Source: Piliocolobus tephrosceles (lineage: Eukaryota > Chordata > Mammalia > Primates > Cercopithecidae). Taken from it: 64,000 bases of DNA. Location of the stretch: the NCBI RefSeq assembly GCF_002776525.5, contig NC_045449.1:6256102-6320101 (forward strand), given 5' to 3'. The notes beneath the pieces were generated by a model. It worked only from the letters and a program-made list of their open reading frames with translations. It was not told where the DNA came from and ran no database searches. Within the stretch, counting starts at the first letter, position 1. Every line of letters starts with the position of its first letter. Both the position numbers and the translations under genes were made by a program. This document shows, piece after piece, positions 46,154-58,075 of this stretch.

Positions 46154-47369
46154 CACATTGATTTAAAATGTGAAGTCAGGATTAAAGAGAAGGGGAATAT
46201 CCCAACTCTTCCTCTAGCAATTTAGAGAGAAACAAATGACCCTTCACCCCAGCAATGCCAGCACAGCTCCGAGCTGGGCTGCTCAGTGGGAGGGGCTGCC
46301 AGAAGCCATCCCTACTCCCTCTCCTGGCCCCGATACCCACCACCTCAGGTCCAGAGTGGTCTCCAGGACCTTGTCATGGGTCTGGATCTCCCTAGCATGG
46401 GTGCAGCCAAAGACCCTGCTCAGGTCGCCAGCTCCTCCTGGCCATCTTTCCCACAAAGGGACATAGGAATAGGCAGACAGAGAGACATACAGGCAGACAG
46501 ATGGACAGGCATCTCCTATGTGTGTTCTCCTCTATATCAGGGACTCCAAGGCAGCCCCAGCCTAGGGGCAGAGTCATCAGGTGAAAGAAGATGCCACCCC
46601 CGTACTCAGGAACTCTGTCTGAGAGGAAGATGGTTCACAGTGAGGACCGCCCTGACTGTAAGATGCAGAACAAAGGTATTGGCCGATGCTTCCTGGGCCA
46701 GACCTTGGGCCAGATGGTGCCCAGGAGGAAGGAGTAGGGGACGGAGCTGAACTGGAACAGTCCCTGCCCTCAGAAGTGCCAGCCCTGGGGGCACAGACCT
46801 ATACTGCTCCCTGCACAGAGCACGGGAGGAACAGAGGAGCAGGCGGCCTAGCCCGTGTGAAATTCCACACCCGCAGTGTCTGTTCCGTGGCAAGTGGGAC
46901 CTGCACCTCCCAGAACCAGGGACCAGCTAGGGTGCCCAGAGGGTTTCTGGGGGAGGGGAAGCCAAGATGAGCCTCCAAGGAAGGGGTTGGTAGGGTTGGC
47001 CAGGCTGGGGCAGGTGGGAGGAAGGGAGAGACATATGTCAAAACAATCGAGCCCTTTCCAGGCAAAGCTGGATCTAGAACTTTCTCCTCAAGGGTAAGGA
47101 GCATCAGGGCAAAGGAGGGCACATGGGTGTCTGCTGGCAGCTGTGACTCCAGGGACATTCAGATAACACGTGCAATTTCCAGACCTCCAGGGAGGAACAG
47201 GTGCCCCTGAGCGAGGCCCTGGTGGGTGCACAGCGCTGGGCTGGCACCTGTACCTATTGGCCTGTGGCCACAGCTTCCAGGCCCAGCCCTGCCTATGGCT
47301 ATATCAAAACTGCAGCCTACCAATGCTGGGTGGACTTCAGCAATCTGTGCCTCAGAAGAGGAGAGGGAG
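46154..47369. other. Intronic DNA, no feature recognised
   Basis: Unique-looking, GC-moderate. Short (CAGA)n-like patch at 46475-46505. Confidence 0.4.
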
Positions 47370-47688
47370 GCCAGGCATGGTGCCACACACTTGTAATCCC
47401 AGCACTTTGGGAGGCCAAGGCAAGAGGATTGCTTGAGCCCAGGAGTTTGAGACCAGCCAGGTCAACAAAGTGAGACTCCATCTGTACAAAAAAATCAAAA
47501 TAAAAACATAAGCCTGGCAGGGTGGCATATGCCTATAGTCCCAGGTACTCAGGAGGCTGACGTGGGAGGATCACTTGAGCCCAGGAGGTTGAGGCTGCAT
47601 TGAGCCATCACCATGCCACTGCCCTCCAGCCTGGGGCACAGAGTGAGCCTCTGTCTCAAAAAAATAAAAATAAAATAAAAAACAGAAA
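47370..47688 (+). mobile_element. AluJ, sense
   Basis: Head ggccaggcatggtgccacac, J-type 'gcttgagcccaggagtttgag', tail (AAATA)n. Target-site copies gaggagagggagg / gaaaaggagggag. Confidence 0.95.
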
Positions 47689-47743
47689 AGGAGGGAGCCA
47701 AGAGTGAGAGCAGTGCCTGGCTGCAGGGCTGAGGCTCATTTGA

Positions 47744-47747
47744 ATGG

Positions 47748-47784
<37 letters not shown>

Positions 47785-47785
47785 T
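47744..47785. repeat. (TC)n(AC)n microsatellite
   Basis: tctctctctctca followed by about 13 CA units. Confidence 0.95.
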
Positions 47786-47935
47786 CCACGAGAACAGCAG
47801 GTTCTACAAGCACAAGCATCAGGGTCGAACTCCTGGCAGCTGATGCAGGTGAAAATAATCAGGTCTTGGGCTGTCCCATGGGCAGTGAGAGCCCTGTAGA
47901 CACACAGAGCCCAGAGCACACATGTGGCTCATGCA

Positions 47936-48254
47936 ACCACACACACACACACGCACACACACACAGACACACACACACAGACACACACACAGACACACAC
48001 ACACATACACACAGACACACACACAGACGCACACAGACACACACACACAGACACACACAGACACGCACACACACAGACACACACAGACACGCACACACAC
48101 AGACACATACACAGACACACACACATACACAGACACACACACACAGACACACAGACACACGTACACACACAGACACACACACAGACATACACGCACACAC
48201 ACAGACACACACAGACACACACACAGACACATACACAGACACACACACACACTT
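47936..48254. repeat. (CA)n/(CACAGA)n array, ~320 bp
   Basis: CA dinucleotides interrupted at quasi-regular intervals by GA, GC and TA, giving words like acacagacacacac. It explains all long TH/CV open frames in the area. Confidence 0.97.
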
Positions 48255-48429
48255 AGAATCACACTTCAGTGCTCTCAGCTCTGCCCTGGGGTCCCTGGGG
48301 TCCAAACGCAGACTGTGGAGTGCAGCGCTTCCTGCAGCCTGGCCGAGGCTCCCGCGGACAGGCAGGTGACTGTCAAGCCTCACCTCCCGTCTGCCTCCTC
48401 CTCCCTCGAGGGAACCACAGTCCTGCTGC

Positions 48430-48625
48430 CACCTGACTGCTTCCAGCCCCAGTTCTGCCACTTACCAGTTCGTGATCTTACTAAATGACAGGAAACCTGT
48501 GCCTCAGTTTCCTGCTCTGTAAAATGGGGAGGATAATCATGCTTACATAGTGTTGCAGTGAGGATTACATGAACAAACACTTTAAAAGGTTCAGCAGAGT
48601 GCCTGAGACTCCATCAGTGCTAGAA
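48430..48625 (+). mobile_element. MIR, near full length
   Basis: 'ccagttctgccacttaccag', 'tgcctcagtttcctgctctgtaaaatgggg', 'gcagtgaggattacatgaac'. Confidence 0.92.
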
Positions 48626-49800
48626 AAGGGTGTGTTAAATAAAATGATAAATCGTGATTCTCCAAGAGCTTTTCTTTGGTTCTTTCATCCGTGGTAGCTT
48701 CCAAGAGCAGGCCCCTCTCCTTCTTCTCAGGCCCCTGGAATGGGAGCCTCTCCACTCCCCAAAGGCTGGAAATGCTTGCCCCTGCCCACACTCATGGGGC
48801 CAATCCCTCCCTCCTCCCTCCCATCGCAGCTCCCTGGGGCTTGCCTTGTCTGTCCCCTAAACTTGAACTACTGCAGACCAGGACTTGCTCTCCCCTCCCA
48901 GCCTCTCCTCCCAGCAGCCTGGGCTTCAGCAGCACATTGCCACCAGGAGGGCCTTCACACCATGCTCCTCTCTCTCCCCAGGCCTTTCCTCCTGCAGGGC
49001 CTGAAGCCTGAAATGCCTTCTACCTCCCCATCCCACCCCCAATTCCGATTGATGCTTGAAGCATTAGCTGAAAGTCTTTCTTGGCTCCTGAGGCCAGCCC
49101 GGTGCCTGTCTCCTTGTGTGTCCTTCATGTTCAGCATCTGTGTCCCTCAGAGTCCCTATTTACAGACTGGGTCCAGGCCTGCCTGCTCCACTGGGCTGTG
49201 GGTTTCCCCTGGGCAGACACCTGGTAGGAATCCTCTCTAGGCTCCTATCCTCCGCCAGGTCAGGGCTGGGCACGGGGAAGGCTCTTGTCATGCTCAGTGT
49301 GGCCCAGCACAGGGGAGATCTTAGCAAGGTCCCCTCTCAGGGGAGCATCCCTGAGGGAACGTCCTCAGGCTTCCTCTCTGGATCAGGGTGAATTTGGAGA
49401 CCAGACCAGTCCAGGGCCAGCCAGCCCATCCTCAGCCTTGAAGTAGGGCTGTCCAGGGAGAGATGAGAGGCCAGGAGAAGCTGCTTCCAGAAAAAGGCAT
49501 TATTGAAGGAAACCAGTGCTGGTTGGGGGTTGGTTGCTATAGAAACATGTCCTAACTATCTCCCAAACTGCTATATGTGCCACCGATGAGCTCATGTGCT
49601 CGTCTGTTTCAGGGGACACGCCAGGAGCCCTGGAAGGGCCTATCCGCCCAAGTACGCAGCATCTGGAGCCAACGTCTTGGAGGAGCCAGGAAGAAATCCA
49701 GCTTCCAGGGCAACCTGGCGAGTCCATCCACCCACCAGCAACGCGCTTAAAGACTGAGGCTGACTTCAGGTTGCAGAATTGTCCTGAGGGCAGCTCAGGT
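48626..49800. other. Intronic DNA with weak L2 traces
   Basis: 48930-49140 has L2-like phrases (ttcacaccatgctcctctctc; gaagcctgaaatgcc). No exon supported. Confidence 0.35.
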
Positions 49801-49814
49801 CTGAGACTAGCCGT

Positions 49815-50030
49815 GGCCCAAACCTCAACCTCAACCACAGCCTCGACTTTCGGCTTGGTCATAGACTGAGTTATGACCATGACCACAGGCCGTGCCACAA
49901 CTCCTGTCTCAAACCACACCACGAACCTGACCACAGACCCAGCTTGACTCAGTCACAGACCAACAACACTACTAGCCACAGACCAAGCCCTGACCCTGGC
50001 CACAGAAGGGCACCCAGCACAATCAAGGAC
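49815..50030. repeat. Degenerate ACCACAGAC-type minisatellite
   Basis: Loosely repeated ~12-base words: 'tcaaccacagcc', 'gaccacaggc', 'gaccacagaccc', 'gccacagaccaa', 'ggccacagaa'. Divergent. Confidence 0.5.
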
Positions 50031-50074
50031 TTGTATCAAATAACGTGAAAGATGTTCATTCTAAAGTCCATACA

Positions 50075-50372
50075 GGGCGGTCGCGGCGGCTCACGCCTGT
50101 AATCCCAGCACTTTGGAAGGCGGAGGCAGGTGGGTCACCTGAAGTCAGGAGTTGGAGACCAACCTGGCCGGCAGGGCGAAACTCCGTCTCTACTAAAAAA
50201 TACAAAAATTAGCCAGGCATGGTGGCACATGCCTGTAATCCTAGCTACGCAGGAGGCTGAGTCAGGGAGAATTGCTTGAACCAGGGAGGTGGAGGTTGCA
50301 GTGAGCTGAGATCGCGCCACTGCACTCCAGCCTGGGTGACAGAGCAAGATTCTGTCTCAAAAAAAAAGAAAA
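50075..50372 (+). mobile_element. Alu, sense
   Basis: gggcggtcgcggcggctcac head, full dimer, A9-G-A5 tail. Confidence 0.95.
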
Positions 50373-50469
50373 ATTCTGTACGGCATTGCATACGGTTGCC
50401 TGGGATTTCCACAGCCTCCGCTGCCTGTTGTCATCATGATAGCCCAGGGAGGTCAGTAAGAAAGGACTC

Positions 50470-50530
50470 AGGATTCTTGTTGACAGATGAGAAAACTGAA
50501 GCTCAGAGAAGAAAACTGATGTACCTCCTG
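50470..50530 (-). mobile_element. MIR fragment, short
   Basis: 'gacagatgagaaaactgaagctcagagaag'. Confidence 0.55.
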
Positions 50531-50639
50531 TCATGCCGCCTGTTTCTAGGGGTAAGGGGGGTCTCCAAGCAGGGCACAGTTGGCCAAACCAGTTGCTTTG
50601 GGGAAAATGTGCTTTTTGAAGACCTGCTGGTATGTCATA

Positions 50640-50745
50640 AATATGCCACTTAAATACCCATTAATTACCTTATTTAGGAGATAATTAGTGATTAATAGCT
50701 TTGGCTATCTATTGTACTTTCATTTGCTCTGCCAATTAGGCTCCC
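50640..50745. promoter_or_regulatory. Cluster of homeodomain-type TAAT/ATTA motifs
   Basis: Within about 100 bases: CATTAATTACC, GATAATTAG, GTGATTAATAG and GCCAATTAGG, in non-repetitive DNA of intron 1. TAATTA cores are generic homeodomain sites. Enhancer function is inferred. Confidence 0.35.
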
Positions 50746-51071
50746 AACAGTTCTGAATTATTTGGAACAATTCTCCCAAGGCCCAGCTGTCCCCCCTATG
50801 TCCCGCCAGACTCTTGTTCCATAAGGAAGAGGCTTTCTCCTCCCTCTAAAACGAGTTCCCCATAGCACCTGCCACTGTGCCACGACAGGCTCTGCCACCT
50901 GCAGGCTCCCCAGGAAGGCAGCCCGAAAGACAGGACAGCGGGAGGCATTCCTTCTGCTTAACCCAGGACCCCCTTGCGGAGAGCTGAGAACAGGGGCTCA
51001 AGGTCCAGGCACCTACCCAGGCAACGGGAGGTCAGGTTGGAATCAGACTCCTCAAAGGACGCTGGGGTCTC
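50746..51071. other. Intronic DNA, no feature recognised
   Basis: Unique sequence continuing from the TAAT cluster. Ends with the left target-site copy ctggggtctctt of the next Alu. Confidence 0.4.
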
Positions 51072-51371
51072 TTTTTTTTTTTTTTTCTTTTTAACTGAGT
51101 TTCACTCTTGTTGCCCAGGCTGGAGTGCAATGGCGTGATCTCGGCTCACCGCAACCTCTGCCTCCCGGATTCAAGCAATTCTCTTGCCTCAGCCTCCTGA
51201 GTAGCTGGGATTACAGGCATGTGCCACCACGCCCGGCTAATTTTGTATTTTTAGTAGAGACGGGGTTTCTCCATGTTGGTCAGATTGGTCTCAAACTCCC
51301 GACCTCAGGAGATGAGCCCGCCTCGGCCTCCCAAAGTGCTGGGATTACAGGCGTGAGCCACTGCGCCCGTC
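51072..51371 (-). mobile_element. Alu, antisense
   Basis: T-rich start, full dimer, target-site copies ctggggtctctt on both sides. Confidence 0.97.
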
Positions 51372-53410
51372 TGGGGTCTCTTTCAAAGACCACCATCTCA
51401 ATGAAACGGCCTGCTTTTTGAGAAGCGCATCAGAGGCTGCCATTAGCCTGGAGCAAACAGTAGGAAGGTAGCAGCTCCCCACCCCATGCCAGCAAGAGCC
51501 AACGTGACCCCCTGCAGGTGATTCGACTCATACCACCTGCCACTCCTGAATTGCAACTGAGCAAAGATGGGGCCCAAGGTTGCCTCTGCCCCCAGGCCCC
51601 TCCATTTGGTGCCAAAGCACAGTGCCAGGAATTGCCAGCCAGAGCCCCAGAGGCAGAGCTCTCATCGCTGCTCCAGATTATACTATGCAAGAAGGAAACA
51701 CAGAGGCTGCGAGGGATAAACACACACACACACCCGAACTGGGCAGTAATGGCAAAGCTGAAAATAGCTCTTTTTACCACAAGGGATGATTCCAGAGTTG
51801 CTCGGCTGGGACTAGCCTCATGGGGGGCGGGAAGTAGGAGCAAGGGGAAGAGAAGGAACCCACAGGGGCGACATCAGGGCCAAAAGGAGTTCTGTTGAGG
51901 GTGGTCATCTGGACCAACCCAGAACAATCAGAAAAGGTCAGTGGTGCATGAGTGAGGCGCGGCCACAGACACTGAGAATCTCTGACAGACAGACTCTGGA
52001 ACAAGTGAAAGCCTTCCAGCTGCCGGCCCCGAGAGCTCACAGTCCCACATCCTGCACACCTAGGTCTCTCCCGGAGGAGGGCAGGAGTGCAGGACGTGAC
52101 GTGCTCTGCAAACACCCAGAGCCAAGCAAACACGGTGTCAGCAGCAGACAGCTCAGAAGAGGCCTCTCGGATGCACCAGAACTCAACGCCCCTCCCAGAC
52201 AGAGCCCAGCGTGTTTCTATTTTTGCTTTCAACCCTTGTTTGGCATCCCTGCTACCAGCTAACAGACGGCTCCTTCCCCTCCTTCCAGAAGAATGGGTCA
52301 TCTGGGAAGAGGAACACCTCTCTCGCCTCCCATGTCCCAGGTCTTCTAACAAACAGGCTGACCCTCCCAGAGAGAGACGAGGCTCCCAACACCCCCAGGA
52401 ACCCTGGTAGGTGGTTCACTCCAAGCTGTCTTGCTCACCAGCCCTGGAGAAGAGTTTCACCAAGACACCTAGAGAGAGCAGCTTCACAAAACCTCAGGCA
52501 CCTGCTTTCCAGAGGCAGATGCAAACCCCCGCAGCCCTGGCCACACAGACTACACCCCATGGAGCCCCAAATTCACTCACACTGTGCCAACTCCAGCCCC
52601 ACGCTGAACCCCAAGATGCCACACCCTGCACCCCATCTCTAGCCTCAAATCGAGCACTGACAATGACCACATGGGCTTCCAGCCTGGCCCAGTCTGAGCT
52701 GTGGCCCCATGAACGTGTGAGCCTCACAAATCCAGCCCTGGGAGAGCCTGGAGGAAGCAGGTTGGCTGGGTGGGGCCCCAGTGCTGGGACCCAGCTCCCA
52801 CTCCAGAGTCGTGGACAGACAAGAGGCTCCTGCCCCCCCGTCTATCCTCGCCACACACCTACCCTGTGGGGGCTGGTGGCCACACAGCTGTGCAGGCCTG
52901 CACAGGCACACGTGGGACCCTGGAGGTGGCATTTACCTCCGGAGTGACTCACTAAGCCTCCTATTCCGTTTGCAAAAGGGGGTGCAATTTAGCATTTTCT
53001 TTCTCTTTAGAAAACAGGAATTTCAAAAGAGAGAGAGTAGAGAGAGATTTGAGGGAGTGGGTGGGGAGCTCAGATCTCATTTGATTTCCAAACTCACTTG
53101 TTATGCATTCTCTCCTCCCCCCTCCCACACCAAGTCCTTCCCCTGGGGACCCTGGCCACCCGCTTCCAGGCTCCTGGCTGCAGACCTGGTGATGGCCTGC
53201 CAGGAGGCACGTGCTCTCCACGTCCACGTCCTCAGCTCCGCATTGATTCACTGACCCTCAAGTCTGGGAGGATCAATGCAAGGCCAGAGTTGAGAAGGAG
53301 CAAGGCCTCTTCAGGGCACAGTAAAACCCACAGCCAGGGAGGCCACCAAAAAGGAGAGAGCAGGGATGGAGCTGGAAAGAGCCTGAAGCTCATCCTGACC
53401 CCTAAACTCT
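51372..53410. other. Intronic DNA, CCA/CACA-rich from 52400 to 52700
   Basis: No exon recognised. 52530-52700 is rich in 'ccccaa', 'ccacac' and 'gaccacatg' words like the degenerate repeat near 49.9 kb. Long plus-strand frames there reflect composition. Confidence 0.35.
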
Positions 53411-53502
53411 TCCCTTTCACTTTTACAGATCAGGAAACTGAGGCCCAAAGAGGGCAGTTCAAGGTCAACCAGTGCCAGAGCCAGGGCTCTGCTTTGTGAG
53501 AC
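53411..53502 (-). mobile_element. MIR fragment
   Basis: 'ttttacagatcaggaaactgaggcccaaag', 'gccagagccagggctctg'. Confidence 0.8.
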
Positions 53503-53534
53503 AAGTTAGCTCCCAGGAATATTGACTCCAACAG

Positions 53535-53710
53535 TAGAAGAGACATAAGCTCTAATTCCAGCTTTGCCTCTAACTTTATGTGTGATTCTAGAACTAGACA
53601 GTTAACCGTTCTGGGCCTTAGTTTCTCATTCATAAAATGAGAATAACATTGGCTCTACCTCAGAGATGCTGTTGAGCCATTGGGCAGAAAAGCATGCTGA
53701 GAGCTGCTAT
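53535..53710 (+). mobile_element. MIR
   Basis: 'taattccagctttgcctctaac', 'ctgggccttagtttctcattcataaaatgag'. Confidence 0.85.
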
Positions 53711-54576
53711 AAGATCGGTTCCAGCATGCAAACTCCTGATCCTAGGATCTCAGAATTCCTGGAAGGCAGCTGGGTCCTACCAGGAAGTCCCCAATCCCTA
53801 AGGCCTCCATGGTCTCTGAAAGTTCACTCACTCTGTCCTTGAAGGGGAAAGGATGCCGGACCTCAGAGAAGGACCCTTGAATGAAAGGGTCTGGTCTCTG
53901 TCTCCCAACCTGCTTAACAGGTAGAACTGAGAGATCACCAGGCCACCTCCAGCCATGAAGTCTCATATGAAGATGTACGTGAGAAAACATCACAGCTTCT
54001 GGCCAGTCTGACCCAGACATGGCCCAGGCAAGTGGCTGGGGCAGGGACGCTGTCCGGCCATGTCCTCGTATTCTGTGTCCTGCCACACTGGACTTCCAAA
54101 CACAGGTCAAGTCATAGAGGCCTCAAATGGGAGATAAGGGGTTCCAGGCCCAGGGTCACAGGCTTGAGGTGGAACCTCTCTGTTTGAGCTGCACCCTCCT
54201 TGGCTCAAACAAGGAAACCACAGCCAGAACTGAGAGGCAACAAACATCTCAGGCTAGGACCTGCCGGGTCTGCTGCTGTGACAGGTGACTTCACAGAGGC
54301 CGGCGTATTTGCATAGGAACATGAGGCACATCCAAGCTCTAGCACACACCAGACTGCAAAAGAAAGCTTTTGAAAAGCCTGGAGTCTGGACACTGGTGTA
54401 TGATTTGACCATAGCCTTCCCACTGGGGACCAGAGAAAGTGAGTTTACCATCTCCTTGCAGAATGCAATGCCCGTCCCAAGATACACAGTAAAGCAATCA
54501 GTGCCCTAGGCCTGGGAGTTTCTCAGAGTCATGCCTCAAATCCCCTGGCACCTCCCCAAAGATTTAAGAATCCCAG
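53711..54576. other. Intronic DNA, no feature recognised
   Basis: Unique-looking sequence. Confidence 0.4.
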
Positions 54577-54735
54577 CATTGTTCAGTTGTGATGGCTCAT
54601 GTCTGTAATCCCAGCATTTTGGGAAGTCAAAGTAGGAAGGACTACTTGAGGCCCAGAGTTTGAGACCAGCCTGGGCAACATGATGAGACCCCCGTTTCTA
54701 TGAAAAAAAAAAAAAAGTATTAAAAAATGTTTTAA
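54577..54735 (+). mobile_element. Free left Alu monomer (FLAM type), diverged
   Basis: 'gttgtgatggctcatgtctgtaatcc' to 'caacatgatgagacccccg' and an A-rich tail. No right arm. Confidence 0.85.
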
Positions 54736-54944
54736 AAAAAATCTGCACTAGTCCCCTTTCCAAGCTTCCAGATGTTTCCTCCTCTGAGTGGAAACCAAGC
54801 TTCCTGATGTTTCCTCCCAGCCACTAGTCCCTGCCCCTGGGAGCCACAGAGTAAGGGGCCCAGGAGAAGGTCTGGCTTTGGGAGGATGCGACAGCACACG
54901 CCCCACTCCAGGAGGACCCCAAAGGAGGCTGACTCAGCAGAGCA

Positions 54945-55045
54945 AAGTCCACACTCTGGAAACCCAGGCTCTGCCGTCACCTTCTTCTGTGACGCTGGCC
55001 AAATACCTACCCCTCACGGGCCCTCAGCGACCCATTGTTAAGAAG
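54945..55045 (+). mobile_element. Possible MIR fragment
   Basis: 'ccaggctctgccgtcacc', 'tgacgctggccaaatacctac'. Weak. Confidence 0.35.
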
Positions 55046-55745
55046 GACTTGGAACATGAGTATGGAAATGTTTGCTTCCATCTAACACTGTAGGATCGGT
55101 ACTTTACTGACTCAAATTACTAGGTTTGCCACATGGAAGCCTGCCAGCTATACCCCTCAGAGCAGAGGCTAACACCTGAGAGGAGAATAAACTGGTTCCT
55201 CCGGCCTGGGAAGCCCAGCCTTGTGGCCTCAGCTCTGTCTCTGCAGACATTCCTGCCCCAGCCTGAGAGGTGCCAAGACCTTCTAGGCTGCTCACTCTGC
55301 TCCTGCCTAGTCTGAGGACCTGCCCCCACCCCAAAACTCGCATTCTCCCAGTGGGAGAGAGGGGCAGCCTATTGGGGTGCAGAGGGGGGGCACAGGGAGT
55401 TAGACAGGAAGGGAGGGGCAGTGTGGCTGGCAGGCATCAGAACCAACCCTTCCCAACAAAGGCAGCTCCACCCGGCTGGCCTCTCTCCAGCTTCCCAGGA
55501 GCCCTCGCGTCCCAGCCAGAGGGATCTGTCAGAACACCCAAGTCGTACCCCAGCACTCCTGTCTTCACGCTCTTTGGAGTTCCTTTTGGCCCTCTGTACT
55601 CTTCCACTCCAGCCAGACAGATTTCTTTACTCTTGGGCCCTTCCTGCCCACCCTCCACGCCTACCCATAGCAGTCCTTCCACATTTACACATGTGTCTCC
55701 TCCCTTCCATCCTCCTAGCCTTTGTTTAAGCCATTACCCCCACCT
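55046..55745. other. Intronic DNA, no feature recognised
   Basis: CT-rich towards the Alu. No exon supported. Confidence 0.4.
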
Positions 55746-56078
55746 CTTTTCTTTCCTTTTCTTTTTTCTTTTCTTTTCTTTTCAAGATGGAGTCTTGCTC
55801 TGTTGCCCAGGCTGGAGTGCAGTGGCACGATCTCGGCTCACTGCAAGCTCTGACTCCTGGGTTCACGCCATCCTCTCACCTCAGCCTCTCGAGTAGCTGG
55901 AACTAGAGGCACCCACCACCATGCCCGGCTAATTTTGTTTTTGTGTTTTGAGTAGACACGTGTTAAACACGGGGTTTCACCGTGTTAGCCAGGATGGTCT
56001 CAATCTCTTGACCTCGTGATCTCCCCGCCTCGACCTCCCAAAGTTCTGGGATTACAGGCATGAGCCACCGCGCCCAGC
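55746..56078 (-). mobile_element. AluY-type Alu, antisense, with an 11-base insert
   Basis: (TTTTC)n tail, then AluY text ('caccgtgttagccaggatgg'). In the linker, agtagacacgtgttaaacac replaces the usual agtagagac. The extra bases create a CACGTG E-box. Confidence 0.93.
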
Positions 56079-57036
56079 CCCCTGGCCACCTTTCTATCCA
56101 AACTCTGCTAGCCTTTAGGGCCCATCTCCCAGAGAAACCCAGCCTTCATTGTCTCAAGCCACTCACTGGCCTCTCTGCTCCATGGGGAGCTCTGTACTGT
56201 AAATTATCCCTTCCTACACAGAGCTTCTGAATCCTTCCCCCACCCGCCCCCTGCCACCTCCCTGTCGCTGGCTAGACCAGGGCCACCATAAATGATGCCT
56301 GTCTGTGTAACTGAAATCTCCCCTAGAGATTGAGAACTGGTAATAACCCATCTGGATTCATCTTCTGAAGATTTATCTCATCCTCTCTGGGCCCTGATAA
56401 CAATTTCTCTTGTACCTGGATTTTCCTGGCAGTGTGAAAGTCCTTTCACTGCCTCCCTTTAGCTCTTGTCTGACACAAGCCGTGCCACAAATCTGGCACA
56501 GCCATGACCTGCTGCTCAGGCTGTGCACTGCACAACTCCAGGGATATTATTCACTAGACCACACGTGATGACCTAAAGTCAGGTACCTTGGCAGCCCTGG
56601 GGCCCAAAGCTCTGTCTTTTCTCTCCGTGGGTGATCTACTAGCCAGATTTTAGAGGGAACACCTCGAAGGTCACGGCGCAGACCCCTCACTCACAGGCCA
56701 GGTGCCACAGCCTCCACTCCTGGGCTTCAGCCGCCCTTTGTTCCCATGTCACCCCCCAGAGTGAAGGCCTGATCATTCCTGCCCATCAGTCTGCACATCC
56801 GAGGCAGGTGGTACTGAACAGCCACCTCTCTCTCTGTTACATGGTCTCCTCGGGCCTCAGTTTCCCCAGCTGTGAAGAAAGAGACAGGTTCCTGACCTCC
56901 AAAGGATCCCTCTGTTCTGAAGCTCACCCATCTATTCTTCACAGATGTTGCCAATGGGGAATATGTGATTCTCATGCCCACATTACTATGTGTTGTTTTC
57001 GATTCGATAGGCTTAGGAGCCTCAAGAAGAGAAGGG
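56079..57036. other. Intronic DNA, weak L2 trace
   Basis: 56100-56330 has L2-like phrases (ctttagggcccatctcccag; agcttctgaatcc). Not firm. No exon. Confidence 0.35.
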
Positions 57037-57318
57037 AGGCCGGGCACAGTGGCTCACACTTGTAATCCCATCACTTTGGGAGGCTAAGGTGGGCGGATCA
57101 TTTGAGGTCAGGTGTTCAAAACCAGCCTGGCCAACATGGTGAAACCCCGTCTCTACTAAAAACACAAAAATTAGCCGGGCGTGGTGGTAGGTATCTGTAA
57201 TACCAGTTACTCGGGAGGCTGAGGCAGGAGAATCGCTTCAGCCTGGGAGGCGGAGGTTGCAGTGAGCCAAGATCAAGCCACTGCACTCCAGCCTGGGAGA
57301 CAGACCGAGACTCTGTCT
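57037..57318 (+). mobile_element. Alu (S type), sense
   Basis: Head ggccgggcacagtggctcac, full dimer. The A tail has grown into a GAA array. Target-site copies agaagagaaggg / aaagagaagggg enclose Alu plus array. Confidence 0.96.
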
Positions 57319-57322
57319 CAAA

Positions 57323-57354
<32 letters not shown>

Positions 57355-57430
57355 GAAGAAGAAGAAAGAAGAAAGAAGAAAGAAGAAAGAAGAAAGAAGA
57401 AAGAAGAAGAAGAAGAAAGAAAAAGAGAAG
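57319..57430 (+). repeat. (GAA)n/(GAAA)n array on the Alu tail
   Basis: About 110 bases of GAA with interspersed GAAA steps, directly on the Alu A tail, in intron 1 (TTC on the PITPNM3 strand). Confidence 0.97.
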
Positions 57431-57794
57431 GGGCATTTACAAAATGCAGAGGAGCCCGGGACAGCTGAGAAGGGAGAGGTAACCAGACTTCTTGGGGTGA
57501 CTGCTGTGTCAGGGGCAGGAGCCCAGGCACTGGATCCACAGACGTGGTGAATCTGTGTTGCCTCGAGGGAAAGGGCCAAGCGTGAAATTGCAGCAGAAAA
57601 AAAAAAAAAATGTTAGAACAGCACAAGGCATCGATGCTCAGAGCAGGGCAGTTTTTCCACCTGTCACTGGAACAAATTCCCACAGACTGACAGCCCAGGG
57701 ACCAAAGGACCCATAGGCTCAGGCAGAGGGACTGAGACTGGTACCCCCATTTGGTAAGGGGGTCACTTATCAGGGCAGTGACAGAGAGAGTCCT
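57431..57794. other. Intronic DNA, no feature recognised
   Basis: Unique, with a 13-base A run near 57600. Confidence 0.4.
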
Positions 57795-57990
57795 TCAAGT
57801 CCAATAGACCTGGCTGTGAGTCCAGGCTCTGCTCAGACCCTCTGAGCCACCTTGAGACTGCTATTTCTCTGAGTATCTGTTTCTAGATGTTTTAAAAGGG
57901 GGAGAGTCGCAATTCCTTGCTCCCAGGATCACAATGCAGTAAAGAGCTTAGCACCCTGCCTAGTACATAGAACAAGCAGCGACTGTTCAC
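57795..57990 (+). mobile_element. MIR
   Basis: 'ctggctgtgagtccaggctctgctc', 'gagtatctgtttctagatg', 'agagcttagcaccctgcctagtacatag'. Confidence 0.75.
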
Positions 57991-58055
57991 TGCTGTTGTG
58001 AAGACAGTGTCCTGGCAGGTGACCTGTGCTCACGGCGTCCAGGTGCGTGCATGCG

Positions 58056-58075
58056 CGTGCACACACACACACACA
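58056..58075. repeat. (CA)n microsatellite, short
   Basis: gtgcacacacacacacacag. Confidence 0.85.

Noticed and set aside
47704..48488. Open frames of up to 221 codons rich in Thr-His or Cys-Val
   Set aside because: They are translations of the CA/CACAGA array.
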